NCBI GenBank assembly: GCA_949361645.1
Contig: OX442424.1
Location: forward strand, 7,775,960 to 7,839,959
Length of the DNA: 64,000 nt
Direction of reading: 5' to 3'
DNA from: Spongilla lacustris
Taxonomy: Eukaryota; Porifera; Demospongiae; Spongillida; Spongillidae
Under the pieces are notes generated by a model. The model did no database searches. It had not been told where the DNA came from and worked only from the letters and a program-made list of their open reading frames with translations. How positions within the stretch are numbered: the stretch's first letter is position 1; each line of letters begins with the position of its first letter. Of the stretch, positions 54,199 to 64,000 are shown piece after piece. The position numbers were made by a program, and so were the translations under genes.

Positions 54199-54829
54199 AG
54201 TAGAGGGAGGGAGGGAGGGAGGGAGGGAGGGAGGGAGGGAGGGAGGGAGGGAGGGAGGGAGGGAGGGAGGGAGGGAGGGAGGGAGGGAGGGAGGGAGGGA
54301 GGGAGGGAGGGAGGGAGGGAGGGAGGGAGGGAGGGAGGGAGGGAGGGAGGGAGGGAGGGAGGGAGGGAGGGAGGGAGGGAGGGAGGGAGGGAGGGAGGGA
54401 GGGAGGGAGGGAGGGAGGGAGGGAGGGAGGGAGGGAGGGAGGGAGGGAGGGAGGGAGGGAGGGAGGGAGGGAGGGAGGGAGGGAGGGAGGGAGGGAGGGA
54501 GGGAGGGAGGGAGGGAGGGAGGGAGGGAGGGAGGGAGGGAGGGAGGGAGGGAGGGAGGGAGGGAGGGAGGGAGGGAGGGAGGGAGGGAGGGAGGGAGGGA
54601 GGGAGGGAGGGAGGGAGGGAGGGAGGGAGGGAGGGAGGGAGGGAGGGAGGGAGGGAGGGAGGGAGGGAGGGAGGGAGGGAGGGAGGGAGGGAGGGAGGGA
54701 GGGAGGGAGGGAGGGAGGGAGGGAGGGAGGGAGGGAGGGAGGGAGGGAGGGAGGGAGGGAGGGAGGGAGGGAGGGAGGGAGGGAGGGAGGGAGGGAGGGA
54801 GGGAGGGAGGGAGGGAGGGAGGGAGGGAT
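54199..54829. repeat. Pure (GGGA)n array, about 157 units
   Basis: About 630 bp of uninterrupted GAGG/GGGA tetranucleotide with no visible variant. The Gly-Arg-Glu and Pro-Ser-Leu frames through it are artefacts. Confidence 0.98.
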
Positions 54830-55066
54830 ACTCTAGGAGTCTTTTAGATGCTGCAGCACTGCTCACTCACAGTAATTTAATTCATATCCTCAGGATGCTA
54901 TCAATGGCCTGCATCGTAGCTTAGTCGTATACATGTAATCTCTTAAATACAAATTGCCAAAGTACATGCAGTAAGTACTGTCTGTACATGTACATGTAAT
55001 AGCATCAGTGAGAGTATATTTGGTAAAAATGGCTAAACACACAGAAGTGCTATTCAAGAGCGCTTT

Positions 55067-56071
55067 TTAAAAAACATACAACTCAACATTCTGCAGTCGA
55101 GTGTCTTCATCACTTAGAGACTGGTCAGAACAAATGCGCACTTCCAGATTATCGAGAATTTGTGTAGGAAAGGTCGTATAGAACCAAGGCAGGTTGGGGT
55201 TGGTGCAGCAAGGAGCTTGGCTTCCTGTACATGCTCCGCCCCACAATGTATAGTTGTAATAAGTAGATGTTGTACCGCCAGTCTGTGCCTGACAATACCA
55301 GTTTGACCCCACAAACGTAGGTACTGAGTTTGCATATGAGCTCCCTGTGCAGCAGGGACAGTTACAGCTACCAACACTTGCATCTGCGTATGACCAAAGG
55401 TGCTGTCGGGAAGGTGAGTTATGAGTGATACTGACTCCATCAACGTACGGTTGGTCTATGGCCGTTAACGCACACGGTGAGGAGCAGCCATAGCGGTTGA
55501 AGCCGTCATTGGTGTTATAATTATAGCCTTTTACCCAACCGCAAACCTTGGAGTAGAGCACTCCGTTGGTTGAATAGTTTACGGAGAAGCAACCGGGACC
55601 ATACGGTCTCCCGCACAAACGCACGCCTGTAGTTGGGGTGTAGAGAGACCAAGCGGATGGACAGGACTGTGTGGAGTCGGTCATGTTCACGTAGGCCACT
55701 CTCATCCATCCTCGTGAGCCGTTTAACACTCTTACGAGATCGCAGTACACATAAATGGCAGCATTGGTGGAGTTGAGAATCCAGTAGTATCCGGAGGGAT
55801 TATTGGGCAATGCCACTGCAATACTATAGCACGAATTTGCTGCGCACTGCGCACTGGAGCCCAAGTTCAGCAGACACGAAAGATTGGCAGAGACGCTTTG
55901 ATTGATCAGACTGGATATGTTCTGTGTGAGAGATTGGAGCACCTGGCTGATGTTGGAGCAGCTTGTTGTATCGCTAAAGATTGTGGGCTGTAGGCCAATT
56001 GGCTGCAGTGTAATTCCCGACGGTCCGGAGAAGAGGGAAGCCAATACAAATAGATCTAGAATGCAATGCAT
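55067..56071 (-). CDS. Secreted cysteine-rich fibrinogen-start-like protein, copy 1
   Basis: A 334-residue single-exon frame starting at ATG 56071. This start was chosen because it gives a signal peptide (MHCILDLFVLASLFSGPSG) and matches the start of copy 2. The frame is open further upstream but diverges from copy 2. After an N-glycosylation-rich linker (NIS, NQS, NLS), NPSGYYWILNSTNAAIYVYCDL followed by GSRGWMRVAYVNM resembles the opening of a fibrinogen-related domain (PSGxYxI...VYCDM...GW). The later part (CGRPYGPGCFSVNYS, HLWSYA, LPWFYTTFP, DNLEVRIC, VELYVF) is not a standard fibrinogen domain but a Cys-rich module I associate with sponge and cnidarian secreted proteins. Probably extracellular, perhaps lectin-like; the function is unknown. 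Confidence 0.82.
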   Translation of the reverse strand: MHCILDLFVLASLFSGPSGITLQPIGLQPTIFSDTTSCSNISQVLQSLTQNISSLINQSVSANLSCLLNLGSSAQCAANSCYSIAVALPNNPSGYYWILNSTNAAIYVYCDLVRVLNGSRGWMRVAYVNMTDSTQSCPSAWSLYTPTTGVRLCGRPYGPGCFSVNYSTNGVLYSKVCGWVKGYNYNTNDGFNRYGCSSPCALTAIDQPYVDGVSITHNSPSRQHLWSYADASVGSCNCPCCTGSSYANSVPTFVGSNWYCQAQTGGTTSTYYNYTLWGGACTGSQAPCCTNPNLPWFYTTFPTQILDNLEVRICSDQSLSDEDTRLQNVELYVF

Positions 56072-56338
56072 ATCAACTATTAAATTTAATGTTTCTCGTG
56101 ATATACCGTATATGTGAAATTTAAATAAAAATCCATGTGCATGTATTATATCTTTCGGTACATGTGCATATTCGCGGTAGAACCCAATCAATACGATTGT
56201 TAACACGAACATACATGCATGTGTCTGCTCCAGGGGGAAAATTATAACCAAGGGGGCGCCCCCTCCCGCGCGGAATATACCGCATAATCAACTCATATTT
56301 TCTTACACTGATACAGTTTCCGAATACAAATCCGACAG

Positions 56339-56849
56339 TAGTCTGGGGACCCGACTGATGGTTGTACTATCACTGGGGACAATTGCGCATCGGGTCCTTG
56401 GAGTACTGCAGAATTCTTGCAGTAGCATGAACTCATTTATGCCCCTACCCTACTAGCATGAATCTCATTAACAAAGCACATGGCGACACTATGCAGCCGG
56501 TAAACCAGGGTTTAGAATTGGAGGCTTCAGGTTGCATGAAGTAATTCAGGCCATAGAGACTGGTCATGATGTCTTTGGAGTACCAACTGGCTATGGGAAG
56601 AATCTGTGTTTTGCATGCCTTCTTAGAGCAAAAACTCTCAAAACACCTTTATTGTGCGATGATGGTGCTCCAAGGCTCCGTCGTTCATGAGCAAGCTCAG
56701 TCAATTCTGTTCCACAAGACACACAAATAACACGATTCGTAATAGAAAGTCTGGGGACTGTTATTTAAGCGCGATAGCTAAATATAAGCCGTTAACCGCG
56801 AGATCGGATGCGCAATTGTAGTACAACCATCATTCGGGTCCCCAGACTA
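56339..56849. mobile_element. 511-bp TIR element with 9-bp target duplication
   Basis: The left end TAGTCTGGGGACCCGA is matched by TCGGGTCCCCAGACTA at the right end. The TIR similarity extends about 30 bp (TGATGGTTGTACTA in both). ATCCGACAG flanks both sides (56330-56338 and 56850-56858). No transposase frame. A 9-bp duplication (8-10 depending on how TA is counted) fits MULE-, hAT- or P-like classes. AGTCTGGGGAC-type ends also occur near 53,219 and 52,131. Confidence 0.88.
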
Positions 56850-56932
56850 ATCCGACAGAACGAGGGGGAAATAGTCTCGTTCGCAGACTCACTTAGTAAG
56901 CATTACCGCATAATGTGTAATGCAATATTAGC

Positions 56933-56934
<2 letters not shown>

Positions 56935-56963
<29 letters not shown>
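56935..56963. repeat. G29 homopolymer
   Basis: An uninterrupted run between the two secreted-protein genes. A T-run (about 57,088-57,115) and G19 (57206-57224) follow. Confidence 0.95.
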
Positions 56964-57084
56964 AATCAACCAACCCCCTAAGGCCTGAACTGTAATAATG
57001 TTAGGGGGCTTGTTTGGAAAAATTAGCGTTATTGTGAGGGAGGGGGTACCGGTGGAAGGCTATGACCGCTAAAGATCGTACGCA

Positions 57085-57118
<34 letters not shown>

Positions 57119-57225
57119 GTAAGACCACAATGATCACAAATCTCCAATGACTCTCATAGTCAGACATGTACATTGAGCCATGTTACATGCAATGTAACAC
57201 GTTAAGGGGGGGGGGGGGGGGGGGT

Positions 57226-57293
57226 TAGTCTCGTACCCAGACCCAACTGTACGTAGTATTATACATTATGCAGTTGGGTCTGGGTATGATACT
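57226..57293. repeat. 68-bp hairpin of TAGTCTCGTACCCAGACCC
   Basis: TAGTCTCGTACCCAGACCCA returns inverted as TGGGTCTGGGTATGATACTA after a short loop. Related single ends (TAGTCTCGTCCCCAG, TAGTCTCGTTCGCAGAC) lie near 52,060 and 56,871, so this is a small dispersed family. Confidence 0.75.
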
Positions 57294-57479
57294 AGGGGAG
57301 GGGGGAGGGAGGGAGTAAAAATGTTAACGTTACAATGACGCTGATTATTCCAAAAATCATTTGGAGTCTTTGGACAAAGCCCCTTATTATATGGGGGGCT
57401 GTAAGCTGCCGGTGTCGTAGTATATATTGTCCCCCCTGTCCACTTTATCAAGCAATGCTTCATCAACGGATGAACCAAT

Positions 57480-57725
57480 TGGTGAGCCCAGGGACTGACC
57501 CTACAAAGGCCAGGTGCCAGGTGCAAAACAGCAAGACCAGATTGATCTGATGAGTTCTGATTCTGTGATGGTTAAGCTCCAGACCAACCACAGCAGCTTC
57601 GCTTTTGATCATCTTAAAATCACCACATACATTTGCCTCATTGCCATCTAAGGTTGCATCATCGAGGTAGAATATAATTATAAAAGGGGCTGTATGGAAC
57701 AATAAGCATTGCCCAAGCATTTTGT
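57480..57725 (-). pseudogene. Reverse-transcriptase palm fragment (YLDD box)
   Basis: On the - strand the frame reads IIIFYLDDATLDGNEANVCG, then DFKMIKSEAAVVGLELN. YLDD is the catalytic YxDD box of RT, and the following DL/DF...EA...GLELN is the usual next helix. Both sides lack the rest of the domain. Probably the same element family as the 51.6-53.2 kb remnant. Confidence 0.65.
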
Positions 57726-58079
57726 CCGAAGTGGGTGTGGTTGCAGGTGCTGCAGCTAGGCAGACAGAGGAGAGAAAGCACACATGTAATGATCCCATCT
57801 GCTCCTAACTGGGTTGGAAGCGTGTTCCACTAGTGGTGGAGACATTTGGTGCATGGGGAAGAACGGCAGGCCAGTTTTCTTTCTTCACAACTTGCAGTAC
57901 ATCTTGTTGCACAAGGCAATTCCACTAAGGAGGCTACCATGCTGAATTCCATTTATGGCAGGCTAAAGGCTGTATCAGCTGATGGAGACCAAGGTCAAGA
58001 GCCTGAAGCAAATTTTTTCCGGCAATCAAGCATCTTGCTCAGAAACTTGCTCATAAATGGGAAAAATCAAGCATGACAG

Positions 58080-58850
58080 TGAGATATTGGGATGAATAAT
58101 AACACAACTTTCATTCAGTTGTAATTCTCAGAGCAACAAACCTGACTAGAGTGCAGTAGGAATGGATACTTTAGTCTTAAATCCTGTTTATCGTATTTAT
58201 TTATTTATTATTATTTGTGTTTTACTCTCTTTCCTTTTGTATGTATTTATTTATTTAATTCATTTATCCTGTTGTTGTTATTATTAACACATAATAGATT
58301 ATGAACATGTATAAAGTAGTATGTGATTCACAATGTCAGATCTGTTAGCTATTGTAGTTTATATAGTGTTCGTAAGTTACTGTTTTTCAATATTGTACAT
58401 AATGTAAATAATAATAACGAAACAGTTCTTAATTCTGGTTGTTTATGTGTGATGTGATTGTGTGGCATTCCTATTTATGCATTAATTTAATAATACTTGC
58501 AGTAAATACAGTATTAAAATAGACAATACAGTATTAAAACAACCTATTTTTTTAATAACAGAATTTTAAAAAGTTTTCAGTAATGACTTCCAGTTTAGCA
58601 CACATTATAACCATAACACAGCACTCGTGTAATCAATTCTCAACATCTTTAGGGCATATATATAGTAAACAAGATTAACTGCTAATCAGAGTAGTGACAT
58701 TGTGAATTGCATGCTGCATTTTTTCCCTAGAATAATTATTCCAGTTGGCTGTCCCGTACAACCAGTGAAGCCCCTAGCTTTCTCACGATGGAGTTATCAG
58801 ACCCCACATACTGATCCTTGGCATTACTAATATAATGGGGTTTAGCTGTG
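58080..58850. other. AT-rich intergenic, no gene seen
   Basis: AT-rich sequence with TATTTATT runs and no open frame or repeat that I can support. Confidence 0.6.
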
Positions 58851-59102
58851 AGACAGGACTCCTCCAGATGCTGCAGCACTGCTCACACATGGAGGATGCC
58901 ATCACAACTTACATGTAGTTGTACACGTAACTACCAAATTCCTCATCTCTAAACCTGAAATACATGTACAAATTGCCAATGAATTCAGTAAGGACCCCTA
59001 AGTACATGCAGTAAGTACATGTACATGTACTAGCATCAGTGAGAGTAAAAAGATAAAGTGGTAAAAATGGCTACAAACACACAAATGCTATTCAAGAGCT
59101 CT

Positions 59103-60116
59103 TTAAAAAACATACAACTCAACATTCTGCACTCGAGGGTCTTCATCACCTGTAGATTGGTCAGCGCAGATTCGCACTTCAAGATTGTCGAGAATTTGTG
59201 CAGGAAACGTTGTATAGAACCAAGGCAGGTTGGGATTGGCGCAGCAAGGAGCCTGGCTTCCTGTACATGCTCCGCCCCACAAGGGATAATTGTAATAATT
59301 AGCAGTTGAACCACTAGATTGTCCCTCACAATACCAATTTGACCCCACAAACGTGGGTACTGAGTTTGCATATGAGCCCCCTGTGTAGCAGGGACACTCA
59401 TAGCCTGCACTATATGCAGCTGCGTATGACCAAAGGTGCTGTCGTGATGGTGAGTTATGGGTGATACTGACTCCATCAACGTACGGTCGGTCTATGGCCG
59501 TATACGCACACGGTGAGGAGCAGCCAGCGCGGTAGAAGCCGTCATTGGTGTTATAATTATAGCCTTTTACCCAACCGCAAACCTTGGAGTAGAGCACTCC
59601 GTTGGTTGAATAGTTTACGGAGAAGCAACCGGGACCATATGGTCTCCCGCACAAACGCACGCCTGTAGTTGGGGTGTAGAGAGACCAAGCGGATGGACAT
59701 GACTGTGTGGAGTCGGTCATGTTCACGTAGGCCACTCTCATCCATCCTCGTGAGCCGTTTAACACTCTTACGAGATCGCAGTACACATAAATGGCAGCGT
59801 TGGTGGAGTTGAGAATCCAGTAGTATCCGGAGGGATTGTTGGGCAATGTCACTGCAATATTATAGCACGAATTCGCTGCGCATTGCGCACTGGAGCCCAA
59901 GTTCAGCAGACACGAAAGGTTAGCGGTGACGCTTTGATTGATCAGACTGGATATGTTCTGTGTGAGAGATTGGAGCACCTGGCTGATGTTGGAGCAGCTT
60001 GTTGTATCGCTAAAGATTGTGGGCTGTAGGCCAATTGGCTGCAGTGTAATTCCCGAAGGTCCGGAGAAGAGAGAAGCCAATACAATGAAATGTAAAATGC
60101 AACAGATAGAATGCAT
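59103..60116 (-). CDS. Secreted cysteine-rich fibrinogen-start-like protein, copy 2
   Basis: A 337-residue single-exon frame starting MHSICCILHFIVLASLFSGP, a clear signal peptide. It is collinear with copy 1 and identical over long stretches (from ITLQPIGLQPTIFSD to KVCGWVKGYNYNTNDGF). Differences cluster in the last third: YRAGCSSPCAYTAIDRPYVD against NRYGCSSPCALTAIDQPYVD, AAAYSAGYECPCYTGG against ADASVGSCNCPCCTGS, and EGQSSGSTANYYNYPL against QAQTGGTTSTYYNYTL. Both flanks are also duplicated (58,858-60,290 against 54,837-56,240), so it is a tandem segmental duplication. A G42 run lies about 180 bp upstream of this copy only. Both frames are intact; the function is unknown. Confidence 0.82.
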   Translation of the reverse strand: MHSICCILHFIVLASLFSGPSGITLQPIGLQPTIFSDTTSCSNISQVLQSLTQNISSLINQSVTANLSCLLNLGSSAQCAANSCYNIAVTLPNNPSGYYWILNSTNAAIYVYCDLVRVLNGSRGWMRVAYVNMTDSTQSCPSAWSLYTPTTGVRLCGRPYGPGCFSVNYSTNGVLYSKVCGWVKGYNYNTNDGFYRAGCSSPCAYTAIDRPYVDGVSITHNSPSRQHLWSYAAAYSAGYECPCYTGGSYANSVPTFVGSNWYCEGQSSGSTANYYNYPLWGGACTGSQAPCCANPNLPWFYTTFPAQILDNLEVRICADQSTGDEDPRVQNVELYVF

Positions 60117-60288
60117 ATTAACTATTAAATTTAAAGTATCTCGTGATATACCGTATATGTGAAATTAAAAAAATCCGTGTGCATGTATTATATTTTTTGG
60201 TACATGTACATATTCGCGGTAGAACCAGTCAATATGATCGTTAACATGAACATAGATGTAGGCGTGGGGGAAATTTAATGACAACTTA

Positions 60289-60291
<3 letters not shown>

Positions 60292-60333
<42 letters not shown>
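60292..60333. repeat. G42 homopolymer upstream of copy 2
   Basis: An uninterrupted run of 42 G between the duplicated 5' flank and CGTACCCTCCCGCGC. Copy 1 has GGCGCCCCCTCCCGCGC at the same place without the run. Confidence 0.95.
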
Positions 60334-60839
60334 CGTACCCTCCCGCGCAGAGCTTTCGGCCCGGTGCAGTGAAATATCAGTTTATGCATAATAAACTCAT
60401 ACATGTATAATTTTTAAATACATTGAATGAGATGATCTCGAAAAAAAAAAAGGTACACAAGCAGGTAATCCTTAATAGCAATTTGTAATTATTATAGCCA
60501 AACAGACCTAGGGGTGCATCTCGAAGGCCAAGCACAACGGGAGAAGGCTACAACAAACACAATGATTTAGAATTGAATAGCCTTTTATATAGACAAGTAT
60601 ACAATAAGACAACCAAGAAAAATTTCATTGCTCAACCCACTGGAATTAAGTCAACATTATAGTTACATTACACATTACACATTTGCTGACCCGATCTGTC
60701 AGTATAATCATAAGCCTGGTGTTTAAAATAAAAATGCACCTGCGCATGCGCCCGTGGCTGTTTCGATTGATTTCGGCAGAGAAGGCACGTACGAAACGAA
60801 TGAAATTCTTTATCTTTCTGAAGCTTAATAATGCGGAAC

Positions 60840-60990
60840 TTGCAAAGCTTTTGGGGGAGCTTACAGCGCTCCCCCATACCCCCTAGCTGGAGAGGGAGGG
60901 GGTCACCCTCGCGCACCCACCCCCTTCCTTATCCTCTGCCTATTGCGCCCACCCCCTCCCCCCAACTTAAAATCCTGGATCCGCCACTGC
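60840..60990. mobile_element. End of a dispersed element (GGATCCGCCACTG)
   Basis: A C-rich stretch with an internal hairpin (TTGGGGGAGC / GCTCCCCCAT) ends in ATCCTGGATCCGCCACTGCA, a terminus type common in invertebrate MITEs. The other end was not located. Confidence 0.4.
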
Positions 60991-62430
60991 AAGCCATCGT
61001 GCCCATTCAACTCGTTAATAATGATCGATACCAAGGACAATTGTCCTTGATTATGCCCCCCCAGTGCGCCTCGATGGTGGGGGATTTGACGATTGCGGTT
61101 TTCAAATTCCCAAATCCCCTACCCTCAAATCCCCCTTTTACTTTAATATCTATGCCTACATGTATATACTATTACATGTACAATGTAACACTACGTGGGG
61201 CAGCAGAAGAGACACAGGCGTAAAATTACCTGCGTCTTGTGAAATCGTGATATGGTAATGTTTCAAATGCCCCATCTGTGCCCCCATGTACTTGGGGACG
61301 ACCCGGAGTGGGGAGACCATTGATAATTAAGTGCATTATGAATTATCGCTACGTATATCGATCTACATGTACATGTATAACGAAGTAGGTCTCAGATCAT
61401 TCTGGCTTGCGAGACTGATGTATCATAGCGGTATTTGGTTGTGCTTTCTTTAGCTATTTTCTTTGATCATCAACTGTAATGTGGTTATTGCTGTGGAACG
61501 TTACGGTTTATATTTTTACACATAGTCATAGATCTCTCGATCATTATGAACTGAAATAATTAGCTACGAATATTAATTTGTTGGGTTCTGCCCCTTGCTC
61601 CATTTATGACACGAAGTTATAACAGGAATAAAGATCTAGATCTTGTCTGACACATACACATTCCTGGTGCAAGCTTTGGATGGTATCAACAATATAGGAT
61701 GCTGCAAGTTTAAATGGGCTGCACAGTCCCCAACCATGCAATCACTATTATCTCTGGTCCGGTCCTTTGGATGTTATTATATACTTTTTTTTAAAGGCTA
61801 CGATATAGCAGATCGAGAAATGCGAGTTTTTAGCTTTTGAATAAGAACTTACAGCCCCTTAATTATAAGCCAAGCACGCAAACAGAATGCATACAATTTC
61901 TGTTTCAACTTGAGCGCTGCACATTCTGAATTTCAATGCAAAACTGAGTCAGAATAGAATAGTCTAGTATCCATATGTAGTCAAGTGAAAAAGTATTGAT
62001 TTTGTAGGCTGAAGGATATTTCAATTAACACCATGGGATTGATTTGGGTAATGTTCCTCAGCAATTTTCATCTCAGCTACAACTCCTTTTTTTTTTTTTT
62101 ACATGCTCATGAGCATATACACATGTACTGTAGTGAGCTAGGGAGACCAGTGGTGGTTGAGATACACACATGATACAAACTGAAGTACAGACCAGATTGT
62201 GACCAGACAACTTATACCAAAGCAGGCAGAAGCAGAAGCAGCCTTGCTGAAAGTTGATGCAGCGTAAATAATTAAAGAAAAACTACCTGTATGTGTACAT
62301 GTACGTGTAGGTCTCTTTGCGCAGTCCCTTTCCCACTGATACACAAGCTACAAATCACACAAATAAGAAGCAATAGATCACAAATATGAGTTAGAAGCCG
62401 GTTGTAAATCACGGTCTCTGATGCAGTTTA
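60991..62430. other. About 1.4 kb with no supported gene
   Basis: Only short frames. A T13 run at about 62,088 may lie in the 3' region of the - strand HACE1 gene. I could not identify a convincing polyadenylation signal. Confidence 0.5.
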
Positions 62431-62431
62431 A

Positions 62432-63788
62432 TTAGGTGATGTCAAGGAGTCCTGTTCCACAGGTGAGTGCAAGTTGCAGTCGCTCTCTGAGAATTTCTTT
62501 GGTGGGGTACTCTGGAAGCTTAAGGAGGTTGAAACTGAAAGGTATAATGTGCAAGGTGAATGTAATGGCACGCACCATGCAACCACACCCTCCGCACACT
62601 TACCATGTACTGGCAGCTGGCAGCTTATTGGCTGTATACTCAATTCTTGATATTGTGAACTTGCATAGTCCTGTTGCACCAACTAGATTGCAGAACCCTC
62701 CAAGTGGAACCCGAGAACTAAAAAATGATGATAACTAAAAAGACAGCCACAATGTGTGCATGTACACTGTATCAAGATAAACACTATGTAGGGAACATGT
62801 ATGTGTACCAGTGTGTAGGGAACATATGTGTCCTGGAGGGAACCAGCTAGTATGTATGTATGTATATATATCCAGTATGGAAGGGACATATTGTGATGAG
62901 CAATTGATGGTTTTTTCCCCCACAAACTTAACACTGTGCAGTCATCTACATTGTATGCTACTGGCAAGCATGCATACCTTCCAGTCACCATACCAAGCAT
63001 GCATACCTTCCAGTCACCATACCAAGCATGCATACCTTCCAGTCACCATACCAAACATGCATACCTTCCAGTCACATACCAAGCATGCAGTGCATACCTT
63101 CCAGTCACCATACCAAGTATGCATACTCTCCAGTCACCATACCAAGCATGCATACCTTCCAGTCACCATACCAAGCATGCATACCGTCCAGTCACCATAC
63201 CAAGTATGCATACTTTCCAGTCACCATACCAAGTATGCATACTTTCCAGTCACCATACCAAGACCATACCAGTCACCATACCAAGCATGCGTACCTTCCA
63301 GTCACCATACCAAGCATGCATACCTTCCAGTCACCATAGCATGCATACCTTCCAGTTGCAAACTGCAGGAGTGTTGCAAGGTCCTTCCTGTCAAATGAGT
63401 AAACCAGCTCCCAGAACCACTGCACAGAGGACCACAGACAGCAAGGTGACCAAGGTGCACACCACCTCATACCAACACCCTACCTGTATCACAGGAGTGC
63501 TCTCATCATAGCCTGATGAGTATTCCGTGTTGGCTCTCCAGTCATCCACATCGATGTCGGGCAATCCTGATATGAGTAGCTCCTGTTGGCACAAAGAGAG
63601 GGCCATCACTATTACGAGCATGGGGAGGAGAGGGGGCGGTACATTTGGGGGGGGGGGCAGTCCCAACCTACCAGCTCGTACTCGTCAAACAAGGAGACAA
63701 GAGGGTGTGGAATCAGTTCATACAGGCCCTCAAGGAAGCTGCTAATCTGTGCTCCAATCGCCTGAGTCATCCTCATCTCTGTCACAAG
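62432..63788 (-). CDS. HACE1: HACE1-type HECT E3 ubiquitin ligase, last five exons
   Basis: Exons in order of transcription: 63788-63672, 63582-63484, 63419-63349, 62717-62604, 62534-62432. All introns are GT-AG and the phases match. The protein reads [19 protein letters not shown], then LFDEYEL joined to [71 protein letters not shown] and [18 protein letters not shown], with stop at 62432-62434. This is the C-lobe half of a HECT domain. The [23 protein letters not shown] and LKLPEYP(T/S)KEIL blocks favour HACE1 over NEDD4 or HUWE1. The catalytic cysteine is in STCFN, and its codon is split TG|T by the last intron. HACE1 orthologues carry N-terminal ankyrin repeats, which would lie beyond 64,000. 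Confidence 0.92.
62965..63357 (-). repeat. 29-bp minisatellite seeded by a HACE1 splice donor
   Basis: About 13 units of GCATACCTTCCAGTCACCAT plus ACCAAGCAT (+ strand), some truncated. The array touches the 3' end of the exon at 63349. On the - strand each intact unit reads CTGGAAG|GTATGC, identical to the exon's own donor context, so the array multiplies a 5' splice site. Confidence 0.9.
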
Positions 63789-63809
63789 CTGCACATATTG
63801 CTTCTACGG

Positions 63810-64000
63810 AGGGGGCAGCAGACATGGGGGTACAGGGAGCAGCAGACATGGGGGTACAGGAGGCAGCAGACATGGGGTACAGGGGGCAGCAGACATGGGG
63901 GTACAGGGGGCAGCAGACATGGGGGTACAGGGGGCAGCAGACATGGGGTACAGGGGGCAGCAGACATGGGGTACAGGGGGCAGCAGACATGGGGTACAGG
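63810..64000. repeat. 24-bp minisatellite in HACE1 intron
   Basis: About eight units of GCAGCAGACATGGGGGTACA plus GGGG. The array runs off the end of the window. Confidence 0.95.

Noticed and set aside
54062..54924. GREGGREGG and PSLPPSLPP frames
   Set aside because: Artefact of a pure tetranucleotide repeat, open in several frames.
56072..56251. N-terminal extension of the copy 1 secreted protein
   Set aside because: The open frame continues upstream, but copy 2 has no equivalent, and the internal ATG at 56071 gives a signal peptide aligned with copy 2.

Overview
The window looks like intron-rich animal nuclear DNA, most probably from a sponge (Porifera). The reasons are: spliced orthologues of two conserved eukaryotic genes (VPS13 and HACE1) with many short introns (shortest seen 53 and 60 bp); two nuclear tRNA-Leu genes; a pair of secreted fibrinogen-start-like proteins of a type I associate with sponges and cnidarians; and a very high load of tandem repeats, foldback elements and DNA-transposon remnants. 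The phylum is an inference. That it is eukaryotic and animal-like is well supported.

Layout. (1) 1-30.7 kb, + strand: the 3' half of a VPS13 lipid-transfer protein gene. I assembled 44 exons by splice sites and reading phase. They sum to 5,076 nt, exactly 1,691 codons plus stop, with phase kept at every junction. They run from the end of the lipid-transfer bridge through the VAB, APT1-like, ATG2_C-like and PH-like regions. The introns are swollen by minisatellites (39-bp, 32-bp and 28-bp arrays of 1-3.7 kb), CA/TG tracts and two foldback elements. (2) 31-35.2 kb: a decayed reverse-transcriptase fragment, a tRNA-Leu(UAG), a 131-bp-arm foldback, and on the - strand a two-exon DUF6570/Helitron-type protein gene without its helicase part. 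(3) 35.7-45.7 kb: a mosaic segmental-duplication cluster. It holds two near-identical copies of a retropepsin-like (aspartic protease fold) reading frame, a third copy cut off at a G34 run, a short inverted fragment, and large ACACATGCACACC-type arrays. (4) 45.7-54.9 kb: mostly non-coding, with a 1-kb polypyrimidine array, a 248-bp foldback, an 898-bp hAT-type element inserted into a reverse-transcriptase remnant with a clean 8-bp target duplication, a second identical tRNA-Leu(UAG), and a 0.63-kb pure GGGA array. (5) 54.8-60.4 kb, - strand: a tandem gene duplication encoding two secreted, cysteine-rich proteins, with TIR elements and another RT fragment between them. (6) 62.4-64 kb, - strand: the last five exons of a HACE1-type HECT ubiquitin ligase, with its intronic minisatellites.

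The genes do not form a pathway. VPS13 and HACE1 are housekeeping genes converging on a repeat- and transposon-rich interval. Most long open frames in the window are artefacts of stop-free tandem repeats and are rejected below. All assignments come from reading the sequence; no searches were run.
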